Shown: positions 17,482 through 26,593, numbered from the stretch's first letter. The stretch is 64,000 nucleotides of DNA from an uncultured Dehalococcoidia bacterium (GCA_951812795.1 OX638325.1:2256277-2320276), one strand, 5' to 3'. Numbers and translations: made by a program. The notes: generated by a model from the sequence alone, not told the origin.

Positions 17482-18546
17482 TTGGCTACCCAAACCGCTG
17501 ACGCATTGGCTCCGTCCTCGACCAACGGCACCGACAACGTCCTCGAACTTCGAAACGTCTCCAAAGTCTTCGGAGGCGGACTGCTTCGCCGGAATATTAC
17601 GGTCGCCGTCGACGACGTCAGCTTGGGGATCCCACGAGAGAACCCCGGCATCATAGCTGTGGCCGGAGAGAGCGGAAGCGGCAAAACCACGCTCGCAAGA
17701 TTGATGCTAGGCATCATCCCGCCGACCGAAGGCGCCATCTACTTCAACGGACATGACATCGCTTCGTTGAACCGATCGGAAAAGCGGGAGTTCCGCCGCG
17801 AAGTCCAACCGATCATGCAGGACCCCTTCGAGGTCTACAACCCCTTCTACAAAGTCGACCACGTCATGATGGCGCCGGTTCAGAACTTCGGGTTGGCACG
17901 TTCTAAGAGCGAGGCACGCGATCTCGTCGTCGAATCTCTAGAAACGGTGGGTCTGCGCCACCAGGAGACACTTGGTCGCTTCCCACACCAACTGAGCGGT
18001 GGTCAACGCCAACGCATCATGGTCGCCCGCGCGTTGCTGCTGAAGCCGCGCATCATCGTCGCCGACGAGCCAGTATCGATGGTCGACGCCTCGTTAAGAG
18101 CCACCATCCTAGGCAGCATCGATCTGCTCAACAAAGAACTCGGCATCGCTGTCATCTACATCACGCACGACCTGACGACCGCCTTCCAAATCAGCGACAA
18201 CATCATCGTTATGTACCAAGGCTCAGTCGTCGAGACCGGACGCGTCGAGGACGTGATTCAGGCTCCCCAGCACCCGTACACGCAACTCTTGGTGGAATCG
18301 ATCCCCCGTCCCAACCCTAGCGAACGGTGGGGCCGTGATATGGCCTCTCAAGAAACCGGCGGTGCTTCGAATGAAGTGGGCTGTAGGTTTGCCCCGAGAT
18401 GCCCATATGTGATGGCCGAGTGCACTGACGAGATGCCCCCTTTGTACCGAGTTGGAGATATGCAGGCCGCCCTGTGCTACCTCCACCGCGACACCGCCAC
18501 CGGCAACGTCCAGAGCATCTCCGACGTCTTTAAGGCCAGCGTATAG
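17482..18546 (+). CDS. ABC transporter ATP-binding protein, DppF/OppF type (systems A/B)
   Basis: A 354-residue ATPase. Walker [10 protein letters not shown], signature [15 protein letters not shown] and Walker B IVADEPVSMVDAS are present, with M in place of the more usual A/G in the Walker B/D-loop region. It ends with the family tail GCRFAPRCPYVMAEC. The start appears to be TTG at 17482, directly after the TAG stop of the first ATPase, with GAGG (17471-17474) 7 bases upstream. This suggests translational coupling. The insertion PRENPGI just before Walker A is unusual. It converges on a membrane protein gene 12 bases downstream. Confidence 0.92.
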   Translation: MATQTADALAPSSTNGTDNVLELRNVSKVFGGGLLRRNITVAVDDVSLGIPRENPGIIAVAGESGSGKTTLARLMLGIIPPTEGAIYFNGHDIASLNRSEKREFRREVQPIMQDPFEVYNPFYKVDHVMMAPVQNFGLARSKSEARDLVVESLETVGLRHQETLGRFPHQLSGGQRQRIMVARALLLKPRIIVADEPVSMVDASLRATILGSIDLLNKELGIAVIYITHDLTTAFQISDNIIVMYQGSVVETGRVEDVIQAPQHPYTQLLVESIPRPNPSERWGRDMASQETGGASNEVGCRFAPRCPYVMAECTDEMPPLYRVGDMQAALCYLHRDTATGNVQSISDVFKASV

Positions 18547-18562
18547 CGGCCGTTTACGCTAT
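18543..18562. terminator. Small convergent hairpin
   Basis: ATAGCG and CGCTAT form a 6-bp stem over an 8-base loop, spanning the stops of two convergent genes. It could be a weak bidirectional terminator. Confidence 0.3.
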
Positions 18563-19197
18563 CGGACGAGGTCGCGTAGAAATTCGGTCGGCCCGACCAA
18601 GGTAAATACCATAATCGGCAAACCTAGGCCCACGGCGACTATCCAAGGCCCCCAAATCGAGATCGCTTCGTTCCTCACCGCGTTCAGACGGTCAACTAGG
18701 AACCCGATGATCGCGAAAAACCCGCCCGACAACAGTCCTGCGTACACGTTCGGCGCGCCTTGGACGAACATGTCGTACGGGAAGATAATCACCGCGTCTA
18801 ATAATAGCGATGGCAACGAGCCCACACCATAGGCACCTTCAGCGAGCCCCGCGAACGCACCGGCGGTTCGGGTTAGTCCACCCGTCAATATCGGCGTCGC
18901 GATCCCAAATCCGAACCCCATGAACAGCCAAGTGATCGGTTTGGCGGGGATTTGAGCCATGTCCCGGGCATGAAATACCGCGATCGGCACAACGACCAGT
19001 GCCGAAATCGCCGCGCCGATCGAAAAGAAAACGGCACCCCAACCTTCTACCCGGACCGCGTCCTCGAAGTACTCGAAACGGCCCAGCACCGCGACATGAA
19101 ACGCCGCGATCGATAGCAGGATCCCGAGCAAAGATATTGCTAAGGTTAAGCGTCGCCGTCGAGCCGCATCGGGTTGCAGGACCTCAAGCCTCGACAA
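18559..19197 (-). CDS. Multi-pass membrane protein of unknown function
   Basis: A 212-residue protein with about five membrane spans: LAISLLGILLSIAAFHVAVL, GAVFFSIGAAISALVVVPIA, ITWLFMGFGFGIATPILTGG, VYAGLLSGGFFAIIGFLV and WIVAVGLGLPIMVFTLVG. The N-terminus is short and basic (DAARRRRL), consistent with an inside orientation. The segment WLFMGFGFGIATPILTG resembles WLIAGIFYALATPLLIG of the protein at 6792-7586, and both then have a long loop and a pair of spans. A shared, unrecognised family is possible. It stands between two transporter operons, convergent with the one on its left and codirectional with transporter C. Confidence 0.65.
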   Translation of the reverse strand: MSRLEVLQPDAARRRRLTLAISLLGILLSIAAFHVAVLGRFEYFEDAVRVEGWGAVFFSIGAAISALVVVPIAVFHARDMAQIPAKPITWLFMGFGFGIATPILTGGLTRTAGAFAGLAEGAYGVGSLPSLLLDAVIIFPYDMFVQGAPNVYAGLLSGGFFAIIGFLVDRLNAVRNEAISIWGPWIVAVGLGLPIMVFTLVGPTEFLRDLVR

Positions 19198-19321
19198 ACG
19201 AGCAATGTCGATAGTTCCTATGGCGGTAAAATATCCGTACTTACCCTCATCCTCGATCAGGGTATCCGAACCTATCCTTCCCCCTGTGCTGAGGGGAGGA
19301 TCGACGAGGGATCACTCTAAA

Positions 19322-20356
19322 TCAGTTGACCGTCAGTTCAATCTCATCTGCGCGGTGGCAGCTGACGTAACGACCATCCTTAGATTTTACCAGCGGTGGA
19401 ACCTCAACCTTGCATTGATCCGTCGCAAAGGGACAACGCGGATGGAAGTAACACCCAGTCGGCGGATTGGCGGGGTTCGCAACCTCACCTTCGAGCACAT
19501 ATCTCTTGGTCCGCTGGCTCGGATGCGGCTTCGGCACCGAACTCATCAACGCCGCGGTGTACGGGTGCTTCGGTGAATCAAACAGCTCCTCAGGTGTGCC
19601 GATCTCAGCGATCCGCCCAACATACATCACTACAACGCGGTTCGATATCTGCTTAACGACGCTCAGATCGTGAGAAACGAACAAGTAGGTCAAGCCCAAC
19701 TCGTCTTGCAGGTCCATCATCAAGTTGATGACCTGGGCCTGAACCGAAACGTCAAGACCTGAGACCGGTTCATCGGCGAGGATGAGCCGAGGGTTCACAG
19801 CAAGTGCACGGGCGATACCGATGCGCTGACGTTGACCGCCGCTGAAAGCATGTGGATATCTTCGCATGTACTCGGGACGCAGTCGAACCACACGCAGCAA
19901 CTCGGCCACGCGATCTTCGCGCTCGCTACTTGAACCAATGCCGTGAACCAACAATGGTTCACTGATGATCTCGTAGATGTTCATCCTCGGATTCAACGAC
20001 GAGAACGGGTCTTGGAAGATCATCTGCATCTGACGCCGAAACGGCCGCATCTCAACCAATGACAGCTGCGCCAAGTCGATTGAATCCCCGTCTTCGGTCT
20101 TGAAGATGATTTCGCCGGCCGTAGGTTCGTACGCACGGATGATCGATCGCGCCGTCGTACTCTTGCCACAGCCACTTTCACCCACCAAGCTCAGCGTCTC
20201 GCCTTCCCGAATATCGAAACTAATGTCGTCGACCGCTTTTACGGTACCGACAGTCCTGCGGAGGAATCCTCGTTTGATCGGGAAGTACTTGACCAAACCC
20301 CGAACGTCTAAGAGTGACGCCGATCCGTTGCCGTTTTCTGAAGTCTCTACCGCCAT
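19322..20356 (-). CDS. ABC transporter ATP-binding protein, DppF/OppF type (system C)
   Basis: A 344-residue ATPase with Walker A GESGCGKST, signature [15 protein letters not shown], Walker B LILADEPVSGLDVS and the switch region LFVSHDLSVV. The C-terminal tail [18 protein letters not shown] carries the cysteine cluster of the OppD/OppF family. The N-terminal FPIKRGFLRRTVGTVKAVDD is typical of OppF-like subunits. It lies 3 bases downstream of the DppD-type ATPase and is the last gene of the minus-strand transporter C block. Confidence 0.94.
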   Translation of the reverse strand: MAVETSENGNGSASLLDVRGLVKYFPIKRGFLRRTVGTVKAVDDISFDIREGETLSLVGESGCGKSTTARSIIRAYEPTAGEIIFKTEDGDSIDLAQLSLVEMRPFRRQMQMIFQDPFSSLNPRMNIYEIISEPLLVHGIGSSSEREDRVAELLRVVRLRPEYMRRYPHAFSGGQRQRIGIARALAVNPRLILADEPVSGLDVSVQAQVINLMMDLQDELGLTYLFVSHDLSVVKQISNRVVVMYVGRIAEIGTPEELFDSPKHPYTAALMSSVPKPHPSQRTKRYVLEGEVANPANPPTGCYFHPRCPFATDQCKVEVPPLVKSKDGRYVSCHRADEIELTVN

Positions 20357-20359
20357 CTG

Positions 20360-21538
20360 CTATTCCTCGTACAGGAAACAGCTTACTTCCTGTGCCTCAT
20401 TTACGCTGGCAAGTTCCGGTTCCCTCACATCGCAAGTACCTTCCATGAACGACTGACATCGCGGGTGGAATGCACAACCCATCGGGCGATTTTGCGGATG
20501 CGGTATCGAACCAGAGATCGATGGCAATCGTTCACGAGATGACGTGAACATGCTCGGTATCGAAGTCAGCAACGCCTTCGAATAGGGGTGTTTCGGCTCG
20601 TCAAAGAAGCTGAAGACCGGACCCGTTTCCACAACTTTACCGAGGTACATCACCGTAACTTCATCCGCAATCTCAGAGATGACTCCTAGATCGTGCGTGA
20701 TGAACAAGATCGCCATATCGTTCTCTTCCTGCATCCGTTGCAGCAAGTCGAGAATCTGCGCCTGGGTCGTAACATCCAGCGCCGTGGTCGGTTCGTCCGC
20801 GATCAACACACGAGGATTCGTGCACATCGCCATCGCGATCATAGCGCGTTGCAACTGCCCGCCGCTGAATCGGAACGGATATTCGTGCATCCGCTGCGTC
20901 GGATTGGGAATGCCTACGCGCGCGAGCCAGTCAACCCCGAGGTCGAATCGCTCCTGTTTCGTGAGATTCGTATGCAGCCTCAACGTTTCGTCGATCTGAT
21001 TGCCGAACGTGTGCAATCCGCTGAACGAAGTCATCGGCTCTTGGAAGATCATCGAGATCTCGCCACCACGTATCGCGCGCATCTCGTTGCTGTTCGCATC
21101 GAAGCTCAAAAGGTCGGTCGAGGAATTCGTCTCTGGACGAGGGTTGTAACTGATCTCGCCGTTAATGATACGCCCCGGCGCCTCCACAATCTGGAGGATC
21201 GACTTCGCCGTGATGCTCTTCCCGCAGCCGCTCTCACCCACGATCCCCATAGTCGTACCTGGCAGCACATCGAAATCCACGCCGTCCACAGCCCGGACGA
21301 TCCCCTCGTCCGTGAAGAACTGGGTCTCGAGACCCCGAACCGACAGGATCGCATCGCCCGCAACTGGACTGTCCCCATTCCCTCCCGACGCAACGTCATT
21401 GCGAGCCGACACACCGTCATCCCCGCCCGACATATCGTCATTCCGAGCGGAAGCATCGCCAATCCGGGCGGAAGCATCGTCATTCCGGCGAAAGCCGGAA
21501 TCCAGAGGGGCAGGGGGTTCCCTGGTCTCAGTAGTCAT
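20360..21538 (-). CDS. ABC transporter ATP-binding protein, DppD/OppD type, with repeat-derived N-terminus (system C)
   Basis: A 392-residue ATPase. The ABC domain starts near residue 63 (AILSVRGLETQFFTDEG) and has Walker A GESGCGKSITAK, signature FSGGQLQRAMIAMA, Walker B VLIADEPTTALDVT and the cysteine tail GCAFHPRCQ. The first 62 residues are not part of the family: they are polar, built of 7-residue units such as ASARNDD, and are encoded by a dispersed palindromic repeat plus a 21-bp tandem expansion (21395-21499). AGAGG lies about 11 bases before the ATG at 21538, so translation through the repeat is plausible. It follows the DppC-type permease by 18 bases. Confidence 0.9.
   Translation of the reverse strand: MTTETREPPAPLDSGFRRNDDASARIGDASARNDDMSGGDDGVSARNDVASGGNGDSPVAGDAILSVRGLETQFFTDEGIVRAVDGVDFDVLPGTTMGIVGESGCGKSITAKSILQIVEAPGRIINGEISYNPRPETNSSTDLLSFDANSNEMRAIRGGEISMIFQEPMTSFSGLHTFGNQIDETLRLHTNLTKQERFDLGVDWLARVGIPNPTQRMHEYPFRFSGGQLQRAMIAMAMCTNPRVLIADEPTTALDVTTQAQILDLLQRMQEENDMAILFITHDLGVISEIADEVTVMYLGKVVETGPVFSFFDEPKHPYSKALLTSIPSMFTSSRERLPSISGSIPHPQNRPMGCAFHPRCQSFMEGTCDVREPELASVNEAQEVSCFLYEE
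21395..21499. repeat. Five 21-bp tandem units inside an ABC ATPase gene
   Basis: Units start at 21395, 21416, 21437, 21458 and 21479. Each resembles GTCATTCCGAGCGGAAGCATC, and the last runs into the dispersed palindrome at 21478-21513. The period keeps the reading frame and gives 7-residue protein units. Confidence 0.75.
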
Positions 21539-21556
21539 CTCTTCACATCCTCTCCA

Positions 21557-22708
21557 TCAACTTCCATACGGGTCGGCTGCGTCCCGTATTCCGTCACCCA
21601 TGAAGTTGAGCGCCAGCACCAAGACTACGACAAAAATGCCCGGGATCAGCAACCATGGAGCAAGCGCTACGGTCTGAACGTTTTGCGCCGTGAACAGCAA
21701 CGTGCCGTAAGAGATCGCGGGCGGTTGGAGTCCGAGACCCAAGAAGCTCAGCGTCGTCTCACTGATCACCATGAACGCCAAGTTGAGCGTACTCGCGGCG
21801 ATGATGTGGCTGTAGAACGAAGGCAACATATGCCGGAAGATGATCCTACGCTGATTCGCACCGGCCACTATCGCAGCAGTAACGAAATCCTCCTGACGCA
21901 TCGCCAAGTACCGCCCACGAACAACCCTCGCCAACTCCGTCCAAGCAAACAATGAAACCACGATGGTGATGGCGAAGAATCTTCGCTCAACCGACCAGTC
22001 GGCAGGGAACGCAGCCGCCAAACCAAGATAAAGCGGAATTGTCGGTATCGACCGGACGATCTCAATGCTCCGTTGGATCAAGTTGTCGACAAACCCGCCG
22101 TAGAAGCCCGAAACCGCACCCAACATCGTGCCAACAATTAGTGATATGAAGATGCCAGTCAATCCGATCAGCAGCGATAACCGAGTGCCCCGCATCAAGC
22201 GCGAATACAGATCGCGACCCTGTACATCAGTGCCCAGAAGAAAAATCGCGTCTTCCGCCGTCACCTCAGGATCGTTGACACCGAACAGATGTCGATCCAG
22301 TGTTAATCCGAATAGCTTGTATTCGTAACCCCTGGCAAATATCTGGACATCGACCTTCTGATCGCAGTCCTTTACGTAAACTTTCCGCAAAAATTCGTCT
22401 CGCGAACCAACAAGTCGGCAAACATGAAGATCGGGCTTGAATCCATCGAACAGACGTAACCATTGCGGCGGAGTGTATTGACGTGCCGCTTCGATGTCTT
22501 CAGGGTCGTTAGTCGCCAAGAAGTCGGAGAAGACCACGATCGAGTAAAAAAGCGCCACGATCACAGTCGCAGCCATCGCAAGGCGGTGTCGTCTGAAGCG
22601 ACGCCAGATCAACTGGCGTTGCGACATTACCTCTACTTCGGCTTCGAAGTCGCTTTCGCCGACTAGCTGGGCATCAGATTCCGCCCCGGATTGAGCTCCG
22701 GCAACCAT
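21557..22708 (-). CDS. ABC transporter permease, DppC/OppC type (system C)
   Basis: A 383-residue permease. An upstream in-frame start (22753) would overlap the preceding gene; the ATG at 22708 follows that gene's stop by 4 bases and has GGAGGA about 10 bases upstream. After the first span (LAMAATVIVALFYSIVVFSD) there is an unusually long external domain of about 90 residues (DCDQKVDVQIFARGYEYK, probably fitting a large binding protein). Then come LGTDVQGRDLYSRLMRG, the coupling segment AAIVAGANQRRIIFRHMLP, and the C-terminal NFMGDGIRDAADP. Long external domains of this kind are typical of permeases paired with large SBPs, here the 811-residue SBP C. Confidence 0.92.
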   Translation of the reverse strand: MVAGAQSGAESDAQLVGESDFEAEVEVMSQRQLIWRRFRRHRLAMAATVIVALFYSIVVFSDFLATNDPEDIEAARQYTPPQWLRLFDGFKPDLHVCRLVGSRDEFLRKVYVKDCDQKVDVQIFARGYEYKLFGLTLDRHLFGVNDPEVTAEDAIFLLGTDVQGRDLYSRLMRGTRLSLLIGLTGIFISLIVGTMLGAVSGFYGGFVDNLIQRSIEIVRSIPTIPLYLGLAAAFPADWSVERRFFAITIVVSLFAWTELARVVRGRYLAMRQEDFVTAAIVAGANQRRIIFRHMLPSFYSHIIAASTLNLAFMVISETTLSFLGLGLQPPAISYGTLLFTAQNVQTVALAPWLLIPGIFVVVLVLALNFMGDGIRDAADPYGS

Positions 22709-22712
22709 GGGT

Positions 22713-23702
22713 CTAATCTTCCTCCAGTCGTATGCGAGGATCGACCCACGCAAGGAGCAAGTCGGAAACGAACGTTCCGATAATTGTCAACCACCCTGAG
22801 AAGAGAATCACCGCGCCCGATAGATAAATGTCTTGCGCGGTTAGGGCCTTTAGAAAGTCCCTTCCGATAGTAGGGAGATCAAGCACGAAGGAAAGAACGA
22901 CGCTACCAGAGATGATGAAAGGCAGAACGTATGCGGTAAGCGAAATCACAGGGTTCAACGCGTAGCGAACCGGGTACTTCATTATCAGCTGCCACTCTGT
23001 GAGCCCTTTAGCACGCGCCGTCGTGACATAAGGCTTCTTCAACTCGTCGAGCAAGTTGGCACGCGTAACGCGGATCAACGCAGCAGTGCCAGCTGTGCCT
23101 AGGATGGCAACAGGCAAAATCAGGTGTTTCGCCAAATCCCACATCTTGGCAAATGACCAAGCCGCGGTCCTATATTCAACTGAATACAAACCCGTTGCAA
23201 GAAATCCAGTCAAATCTAAAATCAACCACAGTGCAACAAGCCCTATCAGAAAATCCGGTATTCCAAGCCCCAAAAACCCCAGAAACGTCGCGACATAGTC
23301 TCCCACCGAATACTGCTTGACCGCCGAGTAGATCCCGATGGGAATCGCAACTACCCAGATGAAAACCACGGTGAACGTACCTAACAGCAACGTGTTCAAT
23401 AAATTCCTTTCGAGCACTATTCTGACGGGTTCGGTGAACTCGAATGAGAAGCCAAGCTGGCCTCGCAGGATGCGCGTGAACCATTTCGCGTACTGAACGT
23501 AAACAGGATCGTTGAGCCCATAGTGCTCGCGCAGACTCTCCGCTTCTGCCTCCAAAATGAGATTGCCGGTTGCAAGCTGCGTCGCGATATACGTAGTAAC
23601 GAAATCGCCGGCGGGAAGGTTAATAATTACGAACGAAATCACCGACACCGCCCACATCGCGATGATCGCGTAGATGATTCTTCTAATAAAAAAGGCGAGC
23701 AT
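22713..23702 (-). CDS. ABC transporter permease, DppB/OppB type (system C)
   Basis: A 329-residue permease starting MLAFFIRRIIYAIIAMWAVS, followed by an external loop with HYGLNDPVYVQYAKWFTRIL, further spans, the coupling helix RAKGLTEWQLIMKYPVRYA and the C-terminal LLLAWVDPRIRLEED. It is transcribed from the SBP C side, after a 15-bp hairpin at 23758-23793. No strong Shine-Dalgarno is visible. It pairs with the DppC-type permease 4 bases downstream. Confidence 0.93.
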   Translation of the reverse strand: MLAFFIRRIIYAIIAMWAVSVISFVIINLPAGDFVTTYIATQLATGNLILEAEAESLREHYGLNDPVYVQYAKWFTRILRGQLGFSFEFTEPVRIVLERNLLNTLLLGTFTVVFIWVVAIPIGIYSAVKQYSVGDYVATFLGFLGLGIPDFLIGLVALWLILDLTGFLATGLYSVEYRTAAWSFAKMWDLAKHLILPVAILGTAGTAALIRVTRANLLDELKKPYVTTARAKGLTEWQLIMKYPVRYALNPVISLTAYVLPFIISGSVVLSFVLDLPTIGRDFLKALTAQDIYLSGAVILFSGWLTIIGTFVSDLLLAWVDPRIRLEED

Positions 23703-23757
23703 ATTCGTTCGTCAGGTGTTGATCCGGTCCCAGTGATCGGGATTCTGTAGACGTAAC

Positions 23758-23793
23758 AGCATCCGCCCCCGAATCAAATCGGGGGCGGATGCT
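23758..23793 (-). terminator. Strong hairpin between SBP C and its permeases
   Basis: Perfect 15-bp arms (AGCATCCGCCCCCGA and its complement) with a 6-base loop. In the direction of transcription no U-run follows, so it is more likely an intercistronic stabilising or attenuating hairpin than a full terminator. Confidence 0.65.
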
Positions 23794-23809
23794 TCGCTAA
23801 ACCCTCAGG

Positions 23810-23845
23810 GTTTCCCCCGTTCACGAGGGAGATGTCCGAAGGACC
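23810..23845. repeat. Degenerate dispersed repeat (ATGTCCGAAGGAC type)
   Basis: TTTCCCCCGTTCACGAGGGA followed by GATGTCCGAAGGACC is a diverged copy of the repeat at 33191, 33381 and 39891. It lies just after the SBP C stop codon. Confidence 0.5.
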
Positions 23846-23858
23846 AACGCGGTGCGAA

Positions 23859-26294
23859 CTACTGGCCCTCCATCGCGTTTTCGTCGTCGATCCACCACTG
23901 CTCAGGGTGTCCGTTTCCGGACGTCTGGTTGTGGTACGAGAACGGCAACGGGTTCGGGATGTTGCGGACGTTGTTCTTGATGATCGCAACGTACGTCGGC
24001 TTGTTCATCACCGTCGTGATCGGGTTGACGTTCAAGCAGTTGAGCGTAACGACTCGTTGGAGAATCTCCGCGGCCCGCTCCGCAGTAGCAGTAGTCTGCG
24101 ACTCATCGTAGAGGTCCATCTGCTCCCGAAGGTACGGGTTCGTCGGTTCGATACCGTTCTCGCCGCCCGACATGTGCCAGTCTCCGTAGAGACGACCTGT
24201 GTTACCACCGCCGCCTGTCGGAAGCAGGTGTCCCGGCGTGATCAGCGTCGTCGATCGGGGTGACGACTCCCAGTTGGTTAGCATCAACTCGTTCAAAGTC
24301 GCACGGTCGCCGTGCAAGCCACGCTCGAGAGTCTGAACTTCGGCATGGATACCGATATTAACGGCCCACTGACGGGCGATCATCTCGTTGATGCCCGGGT
24401 AGTCTTCGAACGCTGCTGCAACAGCCGGCATCTGAATCGTGAGTCGCTCGCCGCTCGGCATTAGACGGAAACCGTCTGCGTCTTTGTTTTCGAGCCCTAT
24501 GCTGTCCAAGATCGCGTTCGCTGCGTCTGGATTGAGCTGGACGTCGTCCTCGCCGATGTACTTACCTGGGTTGTCCGGGTCTGGGTAGCCCTGGCACAAA
24601 CCTGAAGTCTGGCCGATGCCGAGGAAGAAGACCTCGTTGATCTGATCGCGTTCGATACCCATCGAAAGCGCCCGGCGGAACTCAATGTTCTGGAGGAAGC
24701 TCTGAATCTCGGCGTTGCCATCCCAAGTTTCGTTAATGTAGAGGTTGGCGATACCCGACTGTGGCTGTCGCCAGAACTGCACGCGGTACCCAACAGACTC
24801 TGCGTTCTCAAGGAACAGCGGAAGCTTCGCGAGGTTGATGTGCCGACCCATAACTGTGTAGTTACCCGCTATCGCGGCGAGGTTCAACACCTCGTTGTTC
24901 TGAGCGAGTGTCAAGTGCACATTGTCGATGTAAGGGAGCTGGTTGCCCTCGGTGTCGACTGCGAAGTAATACGGGTTCCGCTCGAACGTCCAATCGCTGG
25001 TGGTAATGCTACCAGTTAACCGCCATGCAGTTAGCATCGGCGCATCGACGTTCTGGTTCGTGTTGTTGCGCTGCAATAGGTACGTGTACCAGTTGTCGAA
25101 TCCAGCCTCCGCGGCAATTGCGTTCGCCTCTTCTACGCCGCCTTCCAAGAAGTCCGGGTGGAACTGCGAAAGGTAGTGTTTCGGTGCAATCAATCCACCT
25201 CCGCTCTCACCACTGGTCGCTTGACCGGCGACTACGACCGAGGCCACAAGAGTCACGAAGAAACCATACGGTTCCTCGGACGTTACCTTGAAAGTCTGGT
25301 CGTCAATCTTCTCGAATTGCAGCAGCTTGCCGCCGGGCTGTGTCCAAGCCGGTTTCGCTGGTACCAACTCGTCGTTGAGAAGTATGTTCTCGTACCAGAA
25401 CATGATGTCGTCTGTTGTGAGCGGTGCGCCATCAGACCACTTGTGTCCCTTGCGAAGCGTGAAAGTGAACTCGGTCGAGTCTTCGTTTACTGTCCAAGAC
25501 TCGGCTATGTTCGGCTGCACTACTGATCCGGAGACGTCGTAGAACAGGAAATGGTCGTGGAGTGGACGCTCCATGTTCTGTCCGTCGGCAGCACTTGTAA
25601 AGCCGCGGAACCAAGTTCCGCCGTACTTACCAATCCCATGGGTGGGCTTCAGAACCAGCGGGTTCTCAGGCAAACGCTCTTCAACAGGAGGCAGTTCGCC
25701 GGCTGCCACGCGCGCGGCGAGCACTGGGGCCTCTTGGAATGAATCGGGTACCGGGAACAAGTTGCCGTTTTCGTCGTAAATGGTAGGCCACTCGTTTTCG
25801 GCCGGGTCTTTCGTGATGTGAGGAGAATCCACACGAACTGGTTCGGGCGTCGGTATTACGACCACCTCGACCTCTTTTACCACCTCGACCTCTTTCACAA
25901 CTTCCTTCTCGACCTCGACGACGACTTCCTTCTCGACCTCGACGACGACTTCCTTCTCGACCTCGACGGTCTGGACTACGGTTTCACCGGCGACCTGGAC
26001 CTCTTTCTCGACGACGACGGTCTGAACGACGGTTTCACCGGCGACCTGGACCTCTTTCTCGACGACGACGGTCTGGACTACGGTTTCACCGGCGACCTGG
26101 ACCTCTTTCTCGACGACGACGGTCTGGACGACAGTCTGTCCGGGAACTTCGACCGGAACTTCGACGGTTTGAACGACGATAGTCTCGCCGCCACCACAAG
26201 CGATGCTCGCCGCCAATACCATCGTCAATGCGACCGCTGACAGAGCGATCATCGATGGCGCGGTGAGCAACCGTCGTAACCTGGTGTTTTTCAT
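23859..26294 (-). CDS. ABC transporter substrate-binding lipoprotein, family 5, large form (system C)
   Basis: An 811-residue binding protein. A GTG three codons upstream (26303) overlaps the ribosome-binding site AGAGG, so the ATG at 26294 is preferred. The signal peptide ends in SIAC with C33. A long Val/Glu stalk follows to about residue 150, containing three near-identical 17-residue units (GETVVQTVVVEKEVQVA) and then VEVEKEVVVEVEKEVV. The SBP_bac_5 domain follows, with GTWFRGFTSAADGQN, WTVNEDSTEFTFTLRKGHKW and SDGAPLTTDDIMFWYENIL, the hallmark of the group with large ligands or long-domain permeases. The C-terminus is NPLPFSYHNQTSGNGHPEQW. It heads the minus-strand transporter C block. 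Confidence 0.93.
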   Translation of the reverse strand: MKNTRLRRLLTAPSMIALSAVALTMVLAASIACGGGETIVVQTVEVPVEVPGQTVVQTVVVEKEVQVAGETVVQTVVVEKEVQVAGETVVQTVVVEKEVQVAGETVVQTVEVEKEVVVEVEKEVVVEVEKEVVKEVEVVKEVEVVVIPTPEPVRVDSPHITKDPAENEWPTIYDENGNLFPVPDSFQEAPVLAARVAAGELPPVEERLPENPLVLKPTHGIGKYGGTWFRGFTSAADGQNMERPLHDHFLFYDVSGSVVQPNIAESWTVNEDSTEFTFTLRKGHKWSDGAPLTTDDIMFWYENILLNDELVPAKPAWTQPGGKLLQFEKIDDQTFKVTSEEPYGFFVTLVASVVVAGQATSGESGGGLIAPKHYLSQFHPDFLEGGVEEANAIAAEAGFDNWYTYLLQRNNTNQNVDAPMLTAWRLTGSITTSDWTFERNPYYFAVDTEGNQLPYIDNVHLTLAQNNEVLNLAAIAGNYTVMGRHINLAKLPLFLENAESVGYRVQFWRQPQSGIANLYINETWDGNAEIQSFLQNIEFRRALSMGIERDQINEVFFLGIGQTSGLCQGYPDPDNPGKYIGEDDVQLNPDAANAILDSIGLENKDADGFRLMPSGERLTIQMPAVAAAFEDYPGINEMIARQWAVNIGIHAEVQTLERGLHGDRATLNELMLTNWESSPRSTTLITPGHLLPTGGGGNTGRLYGDWHMSGGENGIEPTNPYLREQMDLYDESQTTATAERAAEILQRVVTLNCLNVNPITTVMNKPTYVAIIKNNVRNIPNPLPFSYHNQTSGNGHPEQWWIDDENAMEGQ
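25990..26142 (-). repeat. 51-bp tandem repeats encoding the SBP C stalk
   Basis: Three 51-bp units start at 25990, 26041 and 26092, near-identical in DNA (GCGACCTGGACCTCTTTCTC at each start). They encode 17-residue Val/Glu units. The same 51-bp period occurs in the stalks of SBP E and SBP G with different codons. Confidence 0.8.
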
Positions 26295-26593
26295 ATCTGA
26301 CACCTCTTAGTTGTATGGTTTTCGACAGATCGGCCGGACCGTGATTCGCACAGCCCAAACCCAACTATTCAGTGCGATCTATGGTGGCAGCTTCTCGCAC
26401 TAGGGCGAGACAAACGACTCAACACAGACGCGCTGACGCAAGTAGCAAACTATATTACGTGACGCCCAAAGTCAAACCGCGTATACTGAACGCAGCGCCC
26501 AAATGTCAATATGTTCTATCGCCATCAAAGCGCGAATCCGAACGATCGACACGGTGCACACACGCTCTCTCCCAGATCGGAGGATGACTTGGC
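26295..26593. promoter_or_regulatory. Divergent intergenic region between SBP C and SBP D
   Basis: These 299 bases lie between two divergently transcribed SBP genes and must hold both promoters. It is AT-richer than its surroundings near 26440-26520. The ribosome sites AGAGG (for C) and GGAGGA at about 26578-26583 (for D) are visible. No clear -35/-10 pair or operator could be chosen by eye. Confidence 0.45.

Noticed and set aside
25990..26142. Regular 51-bp spaced repeats that could suggest a CRISPR array
   Set aside because: There are no variable spacers. The whole unit is conserved and encodes the in-frame protein stalk of SBP C. No cas genes are present.
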